Notes: generated by a model from the letters alone, not told the origin. A stretch of 64,000 nt of DNA from a bacterium (GCA_003232385.1 QIJE01000029.1:1-64000), one strand, 5' to 3'; positions 26,366-35,575 are shown, counted from the first letter of the stretch. Numbers and translations are program-made.

Positions 26366-26496
26366 TTATTTTATAAATATCGTGACAATCATAAGGTACT
26401 GTATTCATCTACAACTAAATTATATTAGATTCAAAGTAAATACCCTTGAAATAATTAAATTTAAAGTCATGTGTACTGTTCCGCATAATGATATCT

Positions 26497-26910
26497 TTAT
26501 GGGGCGATTTGCACGATTGCCCAAGATGATGAACCGTTAGGTCGTACGCTTACATGTTCACCCGGATACAGGCATGGAAATTTGCTCATTTTATGCGTGT
26601 TTTGAACGGTAATTATCTTTCCGGACAACAGCTCAATCTCGTTATAACAGTGGCTGAGACCTTGGCTGTCGGGCCTGCAGTTGGAATCCGTCCTTACAAT
26701 ACCCGAAGCCGGACTTAAGATTTTACCTTGAACGATAGGTACAAAATATCGTCCTGCTTTGCCATTCACGTACCAGGAAACGGGACCCTGAACTCCACTG
26801 GGGAGCTTGGGCTCCCAAGCCAGAGCAAAAGAGGAAAACCCTGTAATAAAAAAGCCGATTATTATTACGGCCGACAAAAATTTTTTCCAACTCATGTAAT
26901 GCAAATTCAT
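26497..26910 (-). CDS. secreted small protein of unknown function
   Basis: A 137-residue protein with a clear signal peptide (KKFLSAVIIIGFFITGFSSFALA, cleavage before WEP). The mature part of about 107 residues has three cysteines (C79, C89 and C113), room for only one disulfide, and a beta-rich look with several Gly/Pro turns. Some SH3-like character (ILSPASGIVRTD, LLSGKIITVQ, HVSVRPNG) is inference only. It lies 13 bases downstream of the membrane protein gene and is probably cotranscribed. I recognise no family. Confidence 0.68.
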   Translation of the reverse strand: MNLHYMSWKKFLSAVIIIGFFITGFSSFALAWEPKLPSGVQGPVSWYVNGKAGRYFVPIVQGKILSPASGIVRTDSNCRPDSQGLSHCYNEIELLSGKIITVQNTHKMSKFPCLYPGEHVSVRPNGSSSWAIVQIAP

Positions 26911-26923
26911 AATTCCTCCTTAG

Positions 26924-27964
26924 TCAAAAATAATATTTTATATCATTTGTGCGCAGCAGATCCTTATATGACCCATCTGCATACTGAGTAAGCATGATTT
27001 TCCAATAATTTTGAATTGCCACACCCAGCATTAAACCGATTGAAACAGGCATGCTGTAAATAAGTTTTACTTCCTCATATTTTCCTTGCAGTTCGTTGAG
27101 TTCTTTGAATATTTCTTTGACGTACAGTCCCCAGTCCTCGTCCTTGCTTAGCGTTCCATTGTTATTTCTTGCTTTTAAGTAAAAAATATCACCGTCATCG
27201 TGCAATTGATTTAAATCTATTTTATGACTTGATATATCTATTGCAAGGACGGCGTTTTTACTATCATTTTTATTTGTATTAATCCTTTTTAAATCTAATT
27301 TTTCGAAAGATTTAACGTTTTCCTTTATGGACCTATCCCTAATCTCGTGAACTTTGTTATATCCGTTGACCGACTTATCATATTGCAATATCATAACTGC
27401 ACTGGTCGCGAATATCGCTCCTACGAGAACTGCTACGCTGACGGGTCCGATATAAATGAGATAAAACTCGTCTTTGGCGGGAATCTTGCTTTCAAGTTTT
27501 CCTATGTCGTGCCTCACTATTTTTAAAAAATCTATTAAATTTTCTTTATTTTCAATACTTCCCTTAAATTCAAATATAAGGTCGTCTTCCTTTATATGAA
27601 ATATTTTTTCTAAATTTTCTTTATGACGGTATCGATATTGATTCTTATCATCATTCTCTATCAGCGAAAAAACACTATTAAGTGCATTTTTCGAATCGGC
27701 GGGATTGGATATATTGATAACTACGGGAACGGGAACAAAATCACGACGGTATATTTTAAGTATGTGATATTCTTGGATTACCGCATAGAATAAACCGGCA
27801 ATAAATAAACCCAAACCTGTCCAGAATATCCATACATAACCTAATACTACCCCGAGCGGGGATATAACAGCAAAAACAGTTGTAGCAAGTTGAATCCACC
27901 TATTTTCTACGAGTACCTCTATGAATCCCTTCAATTGAAATCCTTCAGGCTTTTTTGCGTACAA
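26924..27964 (-). CDS. membrane protein of unknown function
   Basis: A 346-residue protein with a predicted TTG start. Two adjacent transmembrane helices lie at about residues 20-62 (IQLATTVFAVISPLGVVLGYVW then TGLGLFIAGLFYAV). A cytoplasmic segment follows, then a third helix near 173-193 (IGPVSVAVLVGAIFATSAVMILQY) and a charged Lys/Asn-rich region. A last hydrophobic stretch lies near residue 310. There are no enzyme motifs. The upstream leader contains an 8-C tract (27976-27983). It pairs with the secreted protein at 26497. Confidence 0.6.
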   Translation of the reverse strand: MYAKKPEGFQLKGFIEVLVENRWIQLATTVFAVISPLGVVLGYVWIFWTGLGLFIAGLFYAVIQEYHILKIYRRDFVPVPVVINISNPADSKNALNSVFSLIENDDKNQYRYRHKENLEKIFHIKEDDLIFEFKGSIENKENLIDFLKIVRHDIGKLESKIPAKDEFYLIYIGPVSVAVLVGAIFATSAVMILQYDKSVNGYNKVHEIRDRSIKENVKSFEKLDLKRINTNKNDSKNAVLAIDISSHKIDLNQLHDDGDIFYLKARNNNGTLSKDEDWGLYVKEIFKELNELQGKYEEVKLIYSMPVSIGLMLGVAIQNYWKIMLTQYADGSYKDLLRTNDIKYYF

Positions 27965-28135
27965 ACTACGTTTATCCCCCCCCTATTCTACCGAAACATT
28001 CAGAGAATATATTGAAACTCATTTCTATTTTATTAGAACATACTACCGTTTGTTTTTAAAGTAGAAATTTTAGTTTTCCGTTATATCGGGTTTTTATACT
28101 GATACAACGGATGAAATTCGGATTTTGGATATCTA

Positions 28136-28164
28136 TTGATTTTGTCTGATTTTTGTTCTACAAT
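28136..28164 (+). promoter_or_regulatory. sigma70 promoter for the BI-1 gene
   Basis: TTGATT (28136-28141), 17 bases, TACAAT (28159-28164), about 38 bases before the ATG at 28202. Good match to the consensus used elsewhere in this window. Confidence 0.6.
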
Positions 28165-28201
28165 ATTGTGAATAAAATAAAAGAATAGGAGAAAGAAATA
28201 G

Positions 28202-28903
28202 ATGGATTACGATTATAATATTGCTACAGGCGCACGGAGCCATACAACAGAGGGCTTATCCGATTTTTTCAGGGGCATTTTTACCTGGATGACTTTAGGG
28301 CTTGTGATAACAGGCGTGGTTTCTTACCTTATAGCCATGGATAAGCCGGTCGTTCAGTATCTTCACACTCATATTATATTATTCTATGTGCTAATAGGGC
28401 TTCAACTCGCTGCCGTTTTACTGTTGTCGTTCGGGATAAACAAATTCCCCGCTTATATTAGCGAGATAATATTTTTATCATACTCCGCGCTAACGGGAAT
28501 TACGTTTTCTTTTATTTTTTTAGTTTATACTAGTCAATCGATAGGCGAAGTATTCTTTATCACGGCTGCGTCTTTCGGTCTATTAGCGTTCTTAGGCTAT
28601 ACTACTAAAAGGGATTTGACCAAAATAGGAAACTTTATGACGGTAGGATTGTTTGCTATAATGATAGCTATGGTCGTAAATTTCTTTCTTCACAGCTCTG
28701 CCTTAATGTACGTCATATCAGTTCTCGGAGTCGTTATATTCCTAGGTTTAACCGCATATGATATGCAAAAACTTAAACAAATATATTTAAGCGGTTCTTT
28801 CGACGAAAGAAAAGAAACGGTTATGGGAGCCTTAACATTATATCTGGACTTCATAAACCTGTTTTTAATGCTTTTGATGCTGTTCGGTCAGAGAAGGGAT
28901 TGA
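28202..28903 (+). CDS. Bax inhibitor-1 family membrane protein
   Basis: A 233-residue protein with seven hydrophobic segments, belonging to the BI-1/YccA (TMBIM) family. Typical traits are the [23 protein letters not shown] start, the [15 protein letters not shown] segment and the ending [25 protein letters not shown]. Bacterial members are associated with pH-dependent calcium leak or FtsH modulation. Preceded by AGGAGAAAG. Its 3' end overlaps the convergent rfaE2 gene by 39 bases. Confidence 0.92.
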   Translation: MDYDYNIATGARSHTTEGLSDFFRGIFTWMTLGLVITGVVSYLIAMDKPVVQYLHTHIILFYVLIGLQLAAVLLLSFGINKFPAYISEIIFLSYSALTGITFSFIFLVYTSQSIGEVFFITAASFGLLAFLGYTTKRDLTKIGNFMTVGLFAIMIAMVVNFFLHSSALMYVISVLGVVIFLGLTAYDMQKLKQIYLSGSFDERKETVMGALTLYLDFINLFLMLLMLFGQRRD

Positions 28904-29386
28904 TTTTATCGCCTTTATAATTCTACTCGTGGATTTTCCGTTTACAAAGTCTATTAATGTTGTCAGTCCGCCGGATGATTCTACAATATCGCATCCCACT
29001 ATGTCTTTTCCGTCGTAATCACCTCCTTTAACTAAAAAATCGGGTTTTATTTCTTTTATTAAATTATAAGGCGTATCTTCATCGAATATCACGACGTAAT
29101 CGACAGGTTTCAGGTTTACTAAGACATATGCCCTGTCTCTTTCGTTTATTATCGGCCTACCCTTTCCCTTAAGCCGCTCGACTGATTTATCGCTGTTTAA
29201 TCCGACTATAAGTATGTCGCCGAGGGCTTTTGCTTTATTAAGATAGCTCACGTGTCCGACGTGTATAATGTCGAAACATCCGTTGGTAAATACTATTTTC
29301 ATGGAGGATTTCTTGAGTCCCGATATCTCTTTTTTTATTTCATTTAACTCTATGATTTTATCGGATTGACAAGCGACGTTTTTCAT
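28865..29386 (-). CDS. rfaE2: D-glycero-beta-D-manno-heptose 1-phosphate adenylyltransferase
   Basis: A 173-residue nucleotidyltransferase that makes ADP-heptose for the lipopolysaccharide core. [26 protein letters not shown] contains the GFFDxxHxGH nucleotide-binding motif. [18 protein letters not shown] and the later KGGDY segment are typical. It is the stand-alone cytidylyltransferase-like half; the kinase half (RfaE1) is not here. It overlaps the 3' end of the BI-1 gene on the other strand. Confidence 0.94.
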   Translation of the reverse strand: MKNVACQSDKIIELNEIKKEISGLKKSSMKIVFTNGCFDIIHVGHVSYLNKAKALGDILIVGLNSDKSVERLKGKGRPIINERDRAYVLVNLKPVDYVVIFDEDTPYNLIKEIKPDFLVKGGDYDGKDIVGCDIVESSGGLTTLIDFVNGKSTSRIIKAIKSIPSLTEQHQKH

Positions 29387-29428
29387 ACTTGGAGAGAATT
29401 ATCTGATATATATTAACTAATCAAGAAA

Positions 29429-29459
29429 CCTCCCAATATATTTAACATATATTGGGAGG
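29429..29459. repeat. 13-bp stem-loop upstream of rfaE2
   Basis: CCTCCCAATATAT, loop TTAAC, ATATATTGGGAGG. It lies between the divergent rfaE2 and tRNA-Ser genes. It could be a terminator for read-through from either side, or a 5' leader element of rfaE2. There is no clean U-run on either strand. Confidence 0.5.
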
Positions 29460-29563
29460 AAAAATGGAGAAAAGAATTACTGTTATTTAGTTTATCAAAA
29501 TATATTTTTTTGTCAACAAGAAAATAAGGGGTATTGAATATATTTTTAAATAATGATAAGCTA

Positions 29564-29572
29564 TGCTATATA
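29564..29572 (+). promoter_or_regulatory. extended -10 box for tRNA-Ser
   Basis: TGCTATATA, i.e. TG one base before TATATA (29567-29572), 12 bases upstream of the tRNA 5' end. No good -35 is seen at 17 bases, which fits an extended -10 promoter. Confidence 0.4.
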
Positions 29573-29584
29573 TGTAGGATATGC

Positions 29585-29674
29585 GGAGAGGTGTCCGAGA
29601 GGCCGAAGGAGCATGACTGGAAATCATGTATAGATGCAAGTCTATCGAGGGTTCGAATCCCTCCCTCTCCGCCA
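29585..29674 (+). tRNA. tRNA-Ser (anticodon GGA)
   Basis: A 90-base class II tRNA: acceptor GGAGAGG / CCTCTCC, anticodon stem CATGA-CTGGAAA-TCATG with anticodon GGA, and long variable arm TATAGA-TGCAAG-TCTATC. T-arm GAGGG-TTCGAAT-CCCTC, G73 and encoded CCA complete it. It reads UCC/UCU. Confidence 0.96.
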
Positions 29675-29727
29675 GTTAAAAGATAATAGTTTGATTTTAA
29701 GAAATTAATCGCAATAGGGGGAATAAA

Positions 29728-30009
29728 ATGTTCGGTTTTAGTTATTACGGCATAATAATTATTTTTGTAATCATTTTTCTGATATTTGGAGCCGGCAAAC
29801 TTCCGGAGATAGGCAGCGGTATAGGAAAGGCTCTTAAAAATTTCAAAAATAGCGTTTCAGGAAATGACGAAATAGATGTTACACCTAAAGAAGAAGAAAA
29901 ACCTAAAATAAAAAAGAAACAGATATCAAGAACAAGTTCTACTTCGTCACCTCAAAAAAGAAAAAGACAAACCCGCTCCGGAACTGCTAAAACTACTAAG
30001 AAAGCCTGA
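29728..30009 (+). CDS. tatA: twin-arginine translocase TatA/TatE subunit
   Basis: A 93-residue protein with one amino-terminal transmembrane helix (YYGIIIIFVIIFLIFGAGKLPEIG), the conserved FGAGKLPEIG hinge, an amphipathic helix (IGKALKNFKNSVSG), and a Lys/Ser/Thr-rich tail. It forms the pore-forming oligomer for folded-protein export. TatB and TatC are not in the window. AGGGGGAATAAA precedes the ATG. Confidence 0.94.
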   Translation: MFGFSYYGIIIIFVIIFLIFGAGKLPEIGSGIGKALKNFKNSVSGNDEIDVTPKEEEKPKIKKKQISRTSSTSSPQKRKRQTRSGTAKTTKKA

Positions 30010-30046
30010 TTATAACTTATATTGTGCGACTATTAAAAATATAATA

Positions 30047-30712
30047 TTATTTCTTAATTCGATAGAAATGGCTAATCGTAATCGAATAATTTTTTGAGTT
30101 TGGGCTTATATTCAAAAAAACCAACATAAATTTTATGGGATGGTTGGGTAATATTTCTACATTAGACATGTTTACGCCTTCTTTGTTACCTAACGTCATA
30201 TTGACGGCAATATTAGACATGTTTTTAAGTTTTTTAAATTTTATAAAATTGCCGGCATAAACATGTTTCGTCAAGAGAACTATATTCTTAGTACTATATA
30301 ATTTTCCGTTAAGTTTGACATAGCTTATAGAAAATTTGTTTTTATTGACTATATAACCGGTAATTAAAAGGTCGTTCTCCGGAAGCGTTGCGGGTCTGTA
30401 AACCTTAGTTTTTAACCCAAATATTTCTACGTTGGTATTATTGCCTGGGAATAATACTATGAGCAAGTAATATGCCGATAGAAATGCTGCAATTCCGAGC
30501 ATGACGTAAAATATTTTTTTTAAATCATTTTTATTTGCTTTACTGCCCTTTCTTCTTTTGGAACCCCTGTCGTTTTTATTTGCTTTACTATTGTTTAAGT
30601 CAGTATTTGCATCGGACGCATTGTTGTCCCCGTTTTTCTCTCCAATAGAAAAACCGTTTTTATCGTAGCCTTCTTTAAAGAACTCGTCTTCCCCTATCTT
30701 CCACTTATCCAT
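30047..30712 (-). CDS. single-pass membrane protein, possibly DUF3426-like
   Basis: A 221-residue protein. An Asn/Asp/Lys-rich cytoplasmic region (residues 1-65) is followed by a transmembrane helix (FYVMLGIAAFLSAYYLLIVLF). An extracytoplasmic beta domain of about 130 residues follows (LPENDLLITGYIVNKNKFSISYVKLNGKLY and ILPNHPIKFMLVFLNIS). That layout resembles deltaproteobacterial DUF3426 (FxLYD-like) proteins, usually preceded by a zinc ribbon, which is absent here. Function unknown. It is monocistronic and convergent with tatA. Confidence 0.65.
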   Translation of the reverse strand: MDKWKIGEDEFFKEGYDKNGFSIGEKNGDNNASDANTDLNNSKANKNDRGSKRRKGSKANKNDLKKIFYVMLGIAAFLSAYYLLIVLFPGNNTNVEIFGLKTKVYRPATLPENDLLITGYIVNKNKFSISYVKLNGKLYSTKNIVLLTKHVYAGNFIKFKKLKNMSNIAVNMTLGNKEGVNMSNVEILPNHPIKFMLVFLNISPNSKNYSITISHFYRIKK

Positions 30713-31069
30713 TTTAACTGTTTGTTCTACCCCTTTATTTTTTATTTTATCATTGTAAATTATAACTCAATAATGCTATAAATGCTATATTTTATCATAT
30801 AAATATAATATGCGCCGTATTAGCGTGGTGTTCGGAGGGCTTGAATAATAGGCATTTGTATGATAACATTTTAATCGTGATGGAAAACAGAAGGAAGCGG
30901 ATAGACGGCTGGTGCCTCTCTTTGACTTCAAATCAACAGTCGCTCCTACAAAGGGTGAGGTGGGTTCGATTCCCATACGCTTCCGCCGTTTAGTTTACTT
31001 TTTTTGGTATGGGATATAATATCGGTATTATAACAAAACTAATGATTTAAATAAAAAAGGGGGACTAAA
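30713..31069. other. 357-base intergenic region with tRNA-Sec
   Basis: It holds the minus-strand leader of the gene at 30047, then about 100 bases without a recognised element. tRNA-Sec follows, then the fba leader with a TATAAT at 31015-31020 (weak TTTACT 15 bases upstream) and AAAAAAGGGGGAC before the ATG. Confidence 0.5.
30893..30987 (+). tRNA. selC: selenocysteine tRNA (anticodon UCA)
   Basis: 95 bases with the hallmarks of bacterial SelC. The GGAAGCG acceptor pairs with CGCTTCC and G73. A long D-stem AGA(C)GGC-TGGT-GCCTCT has a 6-bp, one-bulge form. The anticodon loop is CTTCAAA with anticodon TCA, and a long variable arm follows. The T-arm is GTGGG-TTCGATT-CCCAT. The eighth acceptor position would be G-A, and the outer anticodon-stem pair is weak. 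CC is followed by G, so the 3' A is not encoded. The overlapping 63-codon minus-strand frame (MGIEPTSP...) is a known kind of artefact over tRNA genes. Its presence implies UGA decoding as selenocysteine. Confidence 0.87.
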
Positions 31070-31996
31070 ATGTCTTTGATATCCACGAAAATCATACTCG
31101 ATAACGCCGATAAAAACGGTTACGCGGTAGGAGCTTTTAACATCAACGACATGGAGTTCTTGCAAGCGATATTCTCCGCCGCTTTAGCCGAAAAGTCGCC
31201 TATAATCATTGCGGCAAGTGAAGGCGCCATGAAATATGCCGGTGCAGGCATGATATATTCCATGGTTAAAACTATTTCGGATGCACACCCTGATATTCCG
31301 GTCGCTCTTCATCTTGACCACGGTTCAAATCTAAGCGCGGTTATGACCGCAATAAGAGCCGGTTTTACGTCCGTCATGATAGATGCATCTCATTTTCCAT
31401 TCGAAGAAAATCTTAAAATAACAAAACAGGTAGTCAATATTTGCCGCCCTCTCGGAATATCGGTCGAGGCCGAACTTGGAAGGCTTAAGGGCATTGAAGA
31501 CAATGTTTCCGTTGCGGAAAGGGATGCCGTTCTCGTAAATCCGGAAGAAGCTATAGATTTTGTTTCCGCATCCGGCATTGATTTTCTTGCCCCGGCAATA
31601 GGTACTTCTCATGGAGCATTCAAATTTAAGGGCGAAGCGAAACTGGATTTTGAACGCCTAAAAAAAGTGAAGGAATTAACCGGTATCCCGCTTGTTCTTC
31701 ACGGCGCCTCATCCGTTCCCGAGGCCGCATCCAAAAAATTTGAAGAATTCGGCGGGGATTTAAAAGGAGCGAAAGGCGTCCCGTTCGATGTTCTAAAAGA
31801 AGCGATAAAATATGGAATAAACAAGGTCAATACGGATACCGATTTACGCATTTCCTTTTTAGCAAGGGTTAGAGAAAGCATTGCTACAGATAAAACACAG
31901 ATAGACCCGAGAAAAATTTTCGGTCCCGCAAGAGATTACGTTACGGAGATTATAAGAGAAAGAATGAAGATTCTTGGCTCATCCGGAAGGCTGTAA
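31070..31996 (+). CDS. fba: class II fructose-bisphosphate aldolase
   Basis: A 308-residue zinc-dependent aldolase of glycolysis and gluconeogenesis. YAVGAFNINDMEFLQAI at the amino end, the zinc motif VALHLDHGSN near residue 85, GFTSVMIDASHFPFEEN, and LVLHGASSVPE with the second histidine are diagnostic. GGAGG-like GGGGGAC lies before the ATG. Full length. Its stop is 15 bases from the convergent Yip1-like gene. Confidence 0.97.
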   Translation: MSLISTKIILDNADKNGYAVGAFNINDMEFLQAIFSAALAEKSPIIIAASEGAMKYAGAGMIYSMVKTISDAHPDIPVALHLDHGSNLSAVMTAIRAGFTSVMIDASHFPFEENLKITKQVVNICRPLGISVEAELGRLKGIEDNVSVAERDAVLVNPEEAIDFVSASGIDFLAPAIGTSHGAFKFKGEAKLDFERLKKVKELTGIPLVLHGASSVPEAASKKFEEFGGDLKGAKGVPFDVLKEAIKYGINKVNTDTDLRISFLARVRESIATDKTQIDPRKIFGPARDYVTEIIRERMKILGSSGRL

Positions 31997-32011
31997 GTTA
32001 ATCCTTTACGG

Positions 32012-32668
32012 CTACCTTGTCAAAATAATCTTTATTAAAAAGGTTATAAATATCATTGAAATAAGAATAAACGGAAGTAACAGTGTCATTATAGACCTCT
32101 GAGTGGAAAGTTTGCCGGTTTCCTTAACGCCTATTATTAATAATACTGCAAACCATGCCGCCGATATGTTATACCCAAAAATAGGAAGTATTGAGAAAAC
32201 ACCTACTCCGGAAGCATAGCCTATTATTCTAAAAGTGTTTTTTATTCCCCTATTTCCTCCCATAAGCATCACGAATCCATGTATTATGATAGTCAGAATT
32301 GCCAGAAAAATAGTATATAAAATTCCAAACAAAAGCAATAAAAAGATGATCCCCGCTATTAAGTATAAAACCATAGAGCTTTTATCCGATAGAAAAAGCG
32401 GAATTTCCGGCAATATAGCGTAAGTACTATATAAACTTATTTTGAAAAAAAATACCTCCCAAAATAAGGAAAATACTAAGCCTATATACGTAAATATCAA
32501 AGCATAGAAATAAGGATGTAAAATTCCTAATTCGCTGTCGCTCACCATAGCATCGGCGTCATAATTCAATTCTTTATAGAAAACCTCGGGGCTGAAAAGA
32601 GATTTTTTCCACGTTAAAAATAGTGCCTTAAAAAATCCTATTTCTTTTATGTTATCAAAATCTGCCAT
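32012..32668 (-). CDS. Yip1-domain membrane protein
   Basis: A 218-residue protein with five or so transmembrane segments of the Yip1/DUF1282-like type (YFYALIFTYIGLVFSLFWEVFF, MGGNRGIKNTFRIIGYASGVGVFSILPIFG). The amino-terminal FLTWKKSLFSPEVFYKEL is common in bacterial Yip1 proteins. Role unknown. It is the last gene of the long minus-strand cluster, sharing one base with the cimA stop. Confidence 0.8.
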   Translation of the reverse strand: MADFDNIKEIGFFKALFLTWKKSLFSPEVFYKELNYDADAMVSDSELGILHPYFYALIFTYIGLVFSLFWEVFFFKISLYSTYAILPEIPLFLSDKSSMVLYLIAGIIFLLLLFGILYTIFLAILTIIIHGFVMLMGGNRGIKNTFRIIGYASGVGVFSILPIFGYNISAAWFAVLLIIGVKETGKLSTQRSIMTLLLPFILISMIFITFLIKIILTR

Positions 32669-34311
32669 TATTTATTACCTGCCTTAACCATTTCTTTATC
32701 TAATTTATATATTATTCCGTCTACAAGAGCCATATAGGATGCCTCTATTATGTTTTCAGATACCCCGAGAGTCGTCCATTTGTCTTCTTTGTCTGACGAC
32801 TCTATTAACACCCTGACATAAGAAGCCGTACCTGATTTTGCCTTACTGCTCCTTATTACCCTCACTTTAAAATCGGTAAGCTTCATCTCGTTAAGCACAG
32901 GATAAAATTTTACCAATGCTTTCCTTAAGGCATTGTCTAAGGCGTTTACCGGACCGTCTCCTACTGCGACCACGTGTTCGGCTTTGGACTTAACCTCTAT
33001 CATAACGACGGCTTCGCTGAATATATTATTGCCGGTCGTCTTTTCGACATTTACCCTAAATGCAAGTAATTTGAAGTATTCTTTAAAGCACTCTCCGCCG
33101 GTATTCTTGTTGTCGTTTGCCAAAGAATATCTGTTTAAGAAAATTTTAAAAGAGCCGTCCGCGCTTTCAAAATTAAACCCCCTACCTTCAAGCTCTTTAA
33201 TCTTATTTAAGAGCTCCGTTTCTTGAGAGGCCGTGAGTTTACTCAAATCAAACCCTATCTCTTTCGCTTTGGCCTCTATATTGCTTTTACCCGATAAATC
33301 GGAAATTAAAAATCGTCTATGATTACCGACTAATGTCGGTTCGATATGTTCGTATGACGACGGATTCTTTAAAACGGCATGGGCATGCATTCCTGCTTTA
33401 TGGGCAAAAGCGCTTTCTCCGACGTAAGGCATATTCTTAACAGGAATATTATTGGCTATTTCGTCTATCAAACGGCTTATTTTGACAAGATCTTTAAGTT
33501 TATCCTCTCCTATAGCCTTAAGCCTCATTTTTAATTCAAGATTAGGGATAACAATCGAGAGATTGGCATTACCCGTTCTTTCTCCGTATCCGTTTATCGT
33601 TCCCTGAATATGATTTATGCCGCCTAAGGCGGCGGTAATAGTATTTGCGGTTGCGCAGTCGATGTCATTATGGCAGTGTATGCCGAGTTTGTTTAAGTCT
33701 ATACCATAATGTAGATTAAGTCTTTTTATCATTTTAGATATTTCATGCGGGAGTGAACCCCCGTTCGTATCGCACAAGATAACCTTATTCGCTCCGGCTT
33801 CTAAGGCAATGTTTATGGATTTAACGGCGTAACCTTCATTATTTTTAAAACCATCGAAAAAATGTTCCGCATCGAAGAATACCGTCTTACCCTCGTGTTT
33901 TAAAAAATCAATTGAATCCGCAATCATATCTAAATTTTCATTTAAGGATATCTTTAAAATGCTTTTTACATGCAAATCCCAAGATTTTCCGAAAATAGCC
34001 AAATACTTGATGCCGGTCTCGTTCAATGCCCTTAGCCCCGCGTCATCTTTTGCCGAACCATTTTTTCTTCTGGTGCTTCCGAATGCAACCAATCTTGAAT
34101 TTTTAAACTTCTTTTTCGATGCCAATTCAAAAAAATTTCTGTCTTTTGAATTGGAGGCGGGGAATCCCCCCTCTATAAAATGAATGCCGAGTTCGTCGAG
34201 AATTTCTGCTATCATTAACTTATCGTCGATAGATAACGAAAACCCCTCGCCCTGCGTTCCGTCCCTCAAGGTCGTATCGTATATCTCTATATAATCGTTA
34301 TTTACATTCAT
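32668..34311 (-). CDS. cimA: citramalate synthase
   Basis: The track start at 34377 lies in lysC; family homology begins at MNVNNDYIEIYDTTLRDG, so I use ATG 34311 (547 residues). It is an HMGL-type aldol condensing enzyme with DTTLRDGTQGEGFSLS at the start, GGFPASNSKD, LGIHCHNDIDCATANT with metal-binding histidines, and INGYGERTGNANL. A C-terminal LeuA-type allosteric domain covers about residues 420-540. It makes (R)-citramalate from pyruvate and acetyl-CoA, the threonine-independent route to isoleucine. It overlaps lysC by 14 bases; the pairing is usual in Deltaproteobacteria. Confidence 0.94.
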   Translation of the reverse strand: MNVNNDYIEIYDTTLRDGTQGEGFSLSIDDKLMIAEILDELGIHFIEGGFPASNSKDRNFFELASKKKFKNSRLVAFGSTRRKNGSAKDDAGLRALNETGIKYLAIFGKSWDLHVKSILKISLNENLDMIADSIDFLKHEGKTVFFDAEHFFDGFKNNEGYAVKSINIALEAGANKVILCDTNGGSLPHEISKMIKRLNLHYGIDLNKLGIHCHNDIDCATANTITAALGGINHIQGTINGYGERTGNANLSIVIPNLELKMRLKAIGEDKLKDLVKISRLIDEIANNIPVKNMPYVGESAFAHKAGMHAHAVLKNPSSYEHIEPTLVGNHRRFLISDLSGKSNIEAKAKEIGFDLSKLTASQETELLNKIKELEGRGFNFESADGSFKIFLNRYSLANDNKNTGGECFKEYFKLLAFRVNVEKTTGNNIFSEAVVMIEVKSKAEHVVAVGDGPVNALDNALRKALVKFYPVLNEMKLTDFKVRVIRSSKAKSGTASYVRVLIESSDKEDKWTTLGVSENIIEASYMALVDGIIYKLDKEMVKAGNK

Positions 34312-35545
34312 CTTTTTTATTGTCGGTTTCTCCCAAGTTAAACACGTCATGCAGTACCCTCGTGGCAAGTTCCGCATATTTAGCTTCTATGACACACGAT
34401 ATTTTAATTTCAGAAGTAGAAATCATCATTATATTAATACTTTCTTTGGCCAGTGATTCAAACATCGTTGAAGCGGTTCCGTGATGATTGCGCATTCCGA
34501 CTCCTATTACGGAAATCTTTGCAATTTTATCGTCGCTTATAACGTCTTTTGCGTTAAGGTCTCTTGCAATACCGCTTGCTATCTCTATCGCTTTGTGCAA
34601 ATCTTTTTTAGAAACCGTAAAGGTTAAATCGGTATGGCCCTCTACGGATATATTTTGTATAATCATATCTACTACAATATTCGTATCCGAAATTTTTGAA
34701 AAAATCTTTGCGGCGATACCGGGCTTATCGGGAATACCCTTTATGGAAATTTTTGCCTCGTCTTTGTCGCATGCAACGCTTGATACCTGCAGCTCTTCCA
34801 TGTCGTCCTCATCTCCTAAAAATTTTATTTGCGTTCCTTTACTTTCTAAAAAAGTGGATTTCACAAATAAATTTACTTTATATTTCATAGCAAATTCGAC
34901 CGACCTTATCTGCAGTACTTTTGCTCCGAGGCTAGACATCTCTATCATTTCATCGAAATATACGACATCTAAGCGCTTGGCGTCCGATACTATCGACGGG
35001 TCTGCCGTATAAACTCCATCTACATCCGTATATATATCGCATCTGTCCGCATTAATTGCTGCCGCTGCCGCAACCGCCGTCGTGTCGGATCCGCCTCTCC
35101 CCAGCGTAGTAATAAACCCGCCGGAATTTATCCCTTGAAATCCGGCTATAATAACTATCTTGCCCTGCTTGATCATTTTATATATATTTTTGACGTCTAT
35201 AGACGATATCCTTGCTCTTCCGTAAAATTCATCCGTCGTTATTTTTACCTGATGACCCAATAACGGAATAGCGTCATAGCCTTCACTCTTTAACGCTAAA
35301 GAAAGAAGCCCTGAGCTTACTTGTTCCCCGCTGGAAATAATCAAGTCGGTTTCCATATCGTCCCGACAGCCTCCCATTTTAGAAGCAAGATCTAAAAGCT
35401 TACCGGTTTCTCCGCCCATAGCGCTTACGACTACGACTACATCGTTGCGGTTGAGTTTTTCTTTGATTACTTTAGCGGCGACTCGCCTTATTTTTTCTAT
35501 GCTGCCCATAGAGGTGCCGCCGAATTTTTGAACAATAAGAGCCAT
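34298..35545 (-). CDS. lysC: aspartate kinase
   Basis: A 415-residue enzyme for the first step to lysine, threonine and methionine. Motifs are VQKFGGTSMGSIEKI at the start, VVSAMGGETGKLLDLA, FITTLGRGGSDTTAVA, and DVDGVYTADPSIV. Two ACT domains in the last 150 residues give amino-acid feedback. Full length, monofunctional. It lies between lpdA and cimA in the minus-strand cluster. Confidence 0.97.
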   Translation of the reverse strand: MALIVQKFGGTSMGSIEKIRRVAAKVIKEKLNRNDVVVVVSAMGGETGKLLDLASKMGGCRDDMETDLIISSGEQVSSGLLSLALKSEGYDAIPLLGHQVKITTDEFYGRARISSIDVKNIYKMIKQGKIVIIAGFQGINSGGFITTLGRGGSDTTAVAAAAAINADRCDIYTDVDGVYTADPSIVSDAKRLDVVYFDEMIEMSSLGAKVLQIRSVEFAMKYKVNLFVKSTFLESKGTQIKFLGDEDDMEELQVSSVACDKDEAKISIKGIPDKPGIAAKIFSKISDTNIVVDMIIQNISVEGHTDLTFTVSKKDLHKAIEIASGIARDLNAKDVISDDKIAKISVIGVGMRNHHGTASTMFESLAKESINIMMISTSEIKISCVIEAKYAELATRVLHDVFNLGETDNKKDECK

Positions 35546-35575
35546 AAATTAATGCAATATCCTTATTATAGATTA

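Larger units (their letters stand above)
29387..29727. other. 341-base intergenic region with a hairpin and tRNA-Ser
   Basis: It contains a 13-bp hairpin at 29429-29459 (CCTCCCAATATAT-TTAAC-ATATATTGGGAGG), an extended -10 promoter, tRNA-Ser and the tatA leader. I see no further coding signal. Confidence 0.5.

Noticed and set aside
30785-30976. 63-codon minus-strand frame starting MGIEPTSP
   Set aside because: It overlaps tRNA-Sec on the opposite strand; frames of this kind over tRNA genes are a familiar annotation artefact, and it has no ribosome binding site.
34488-35012. 174-codon plus-strand frame
   Set aside because: Antisense shadow of lysC.
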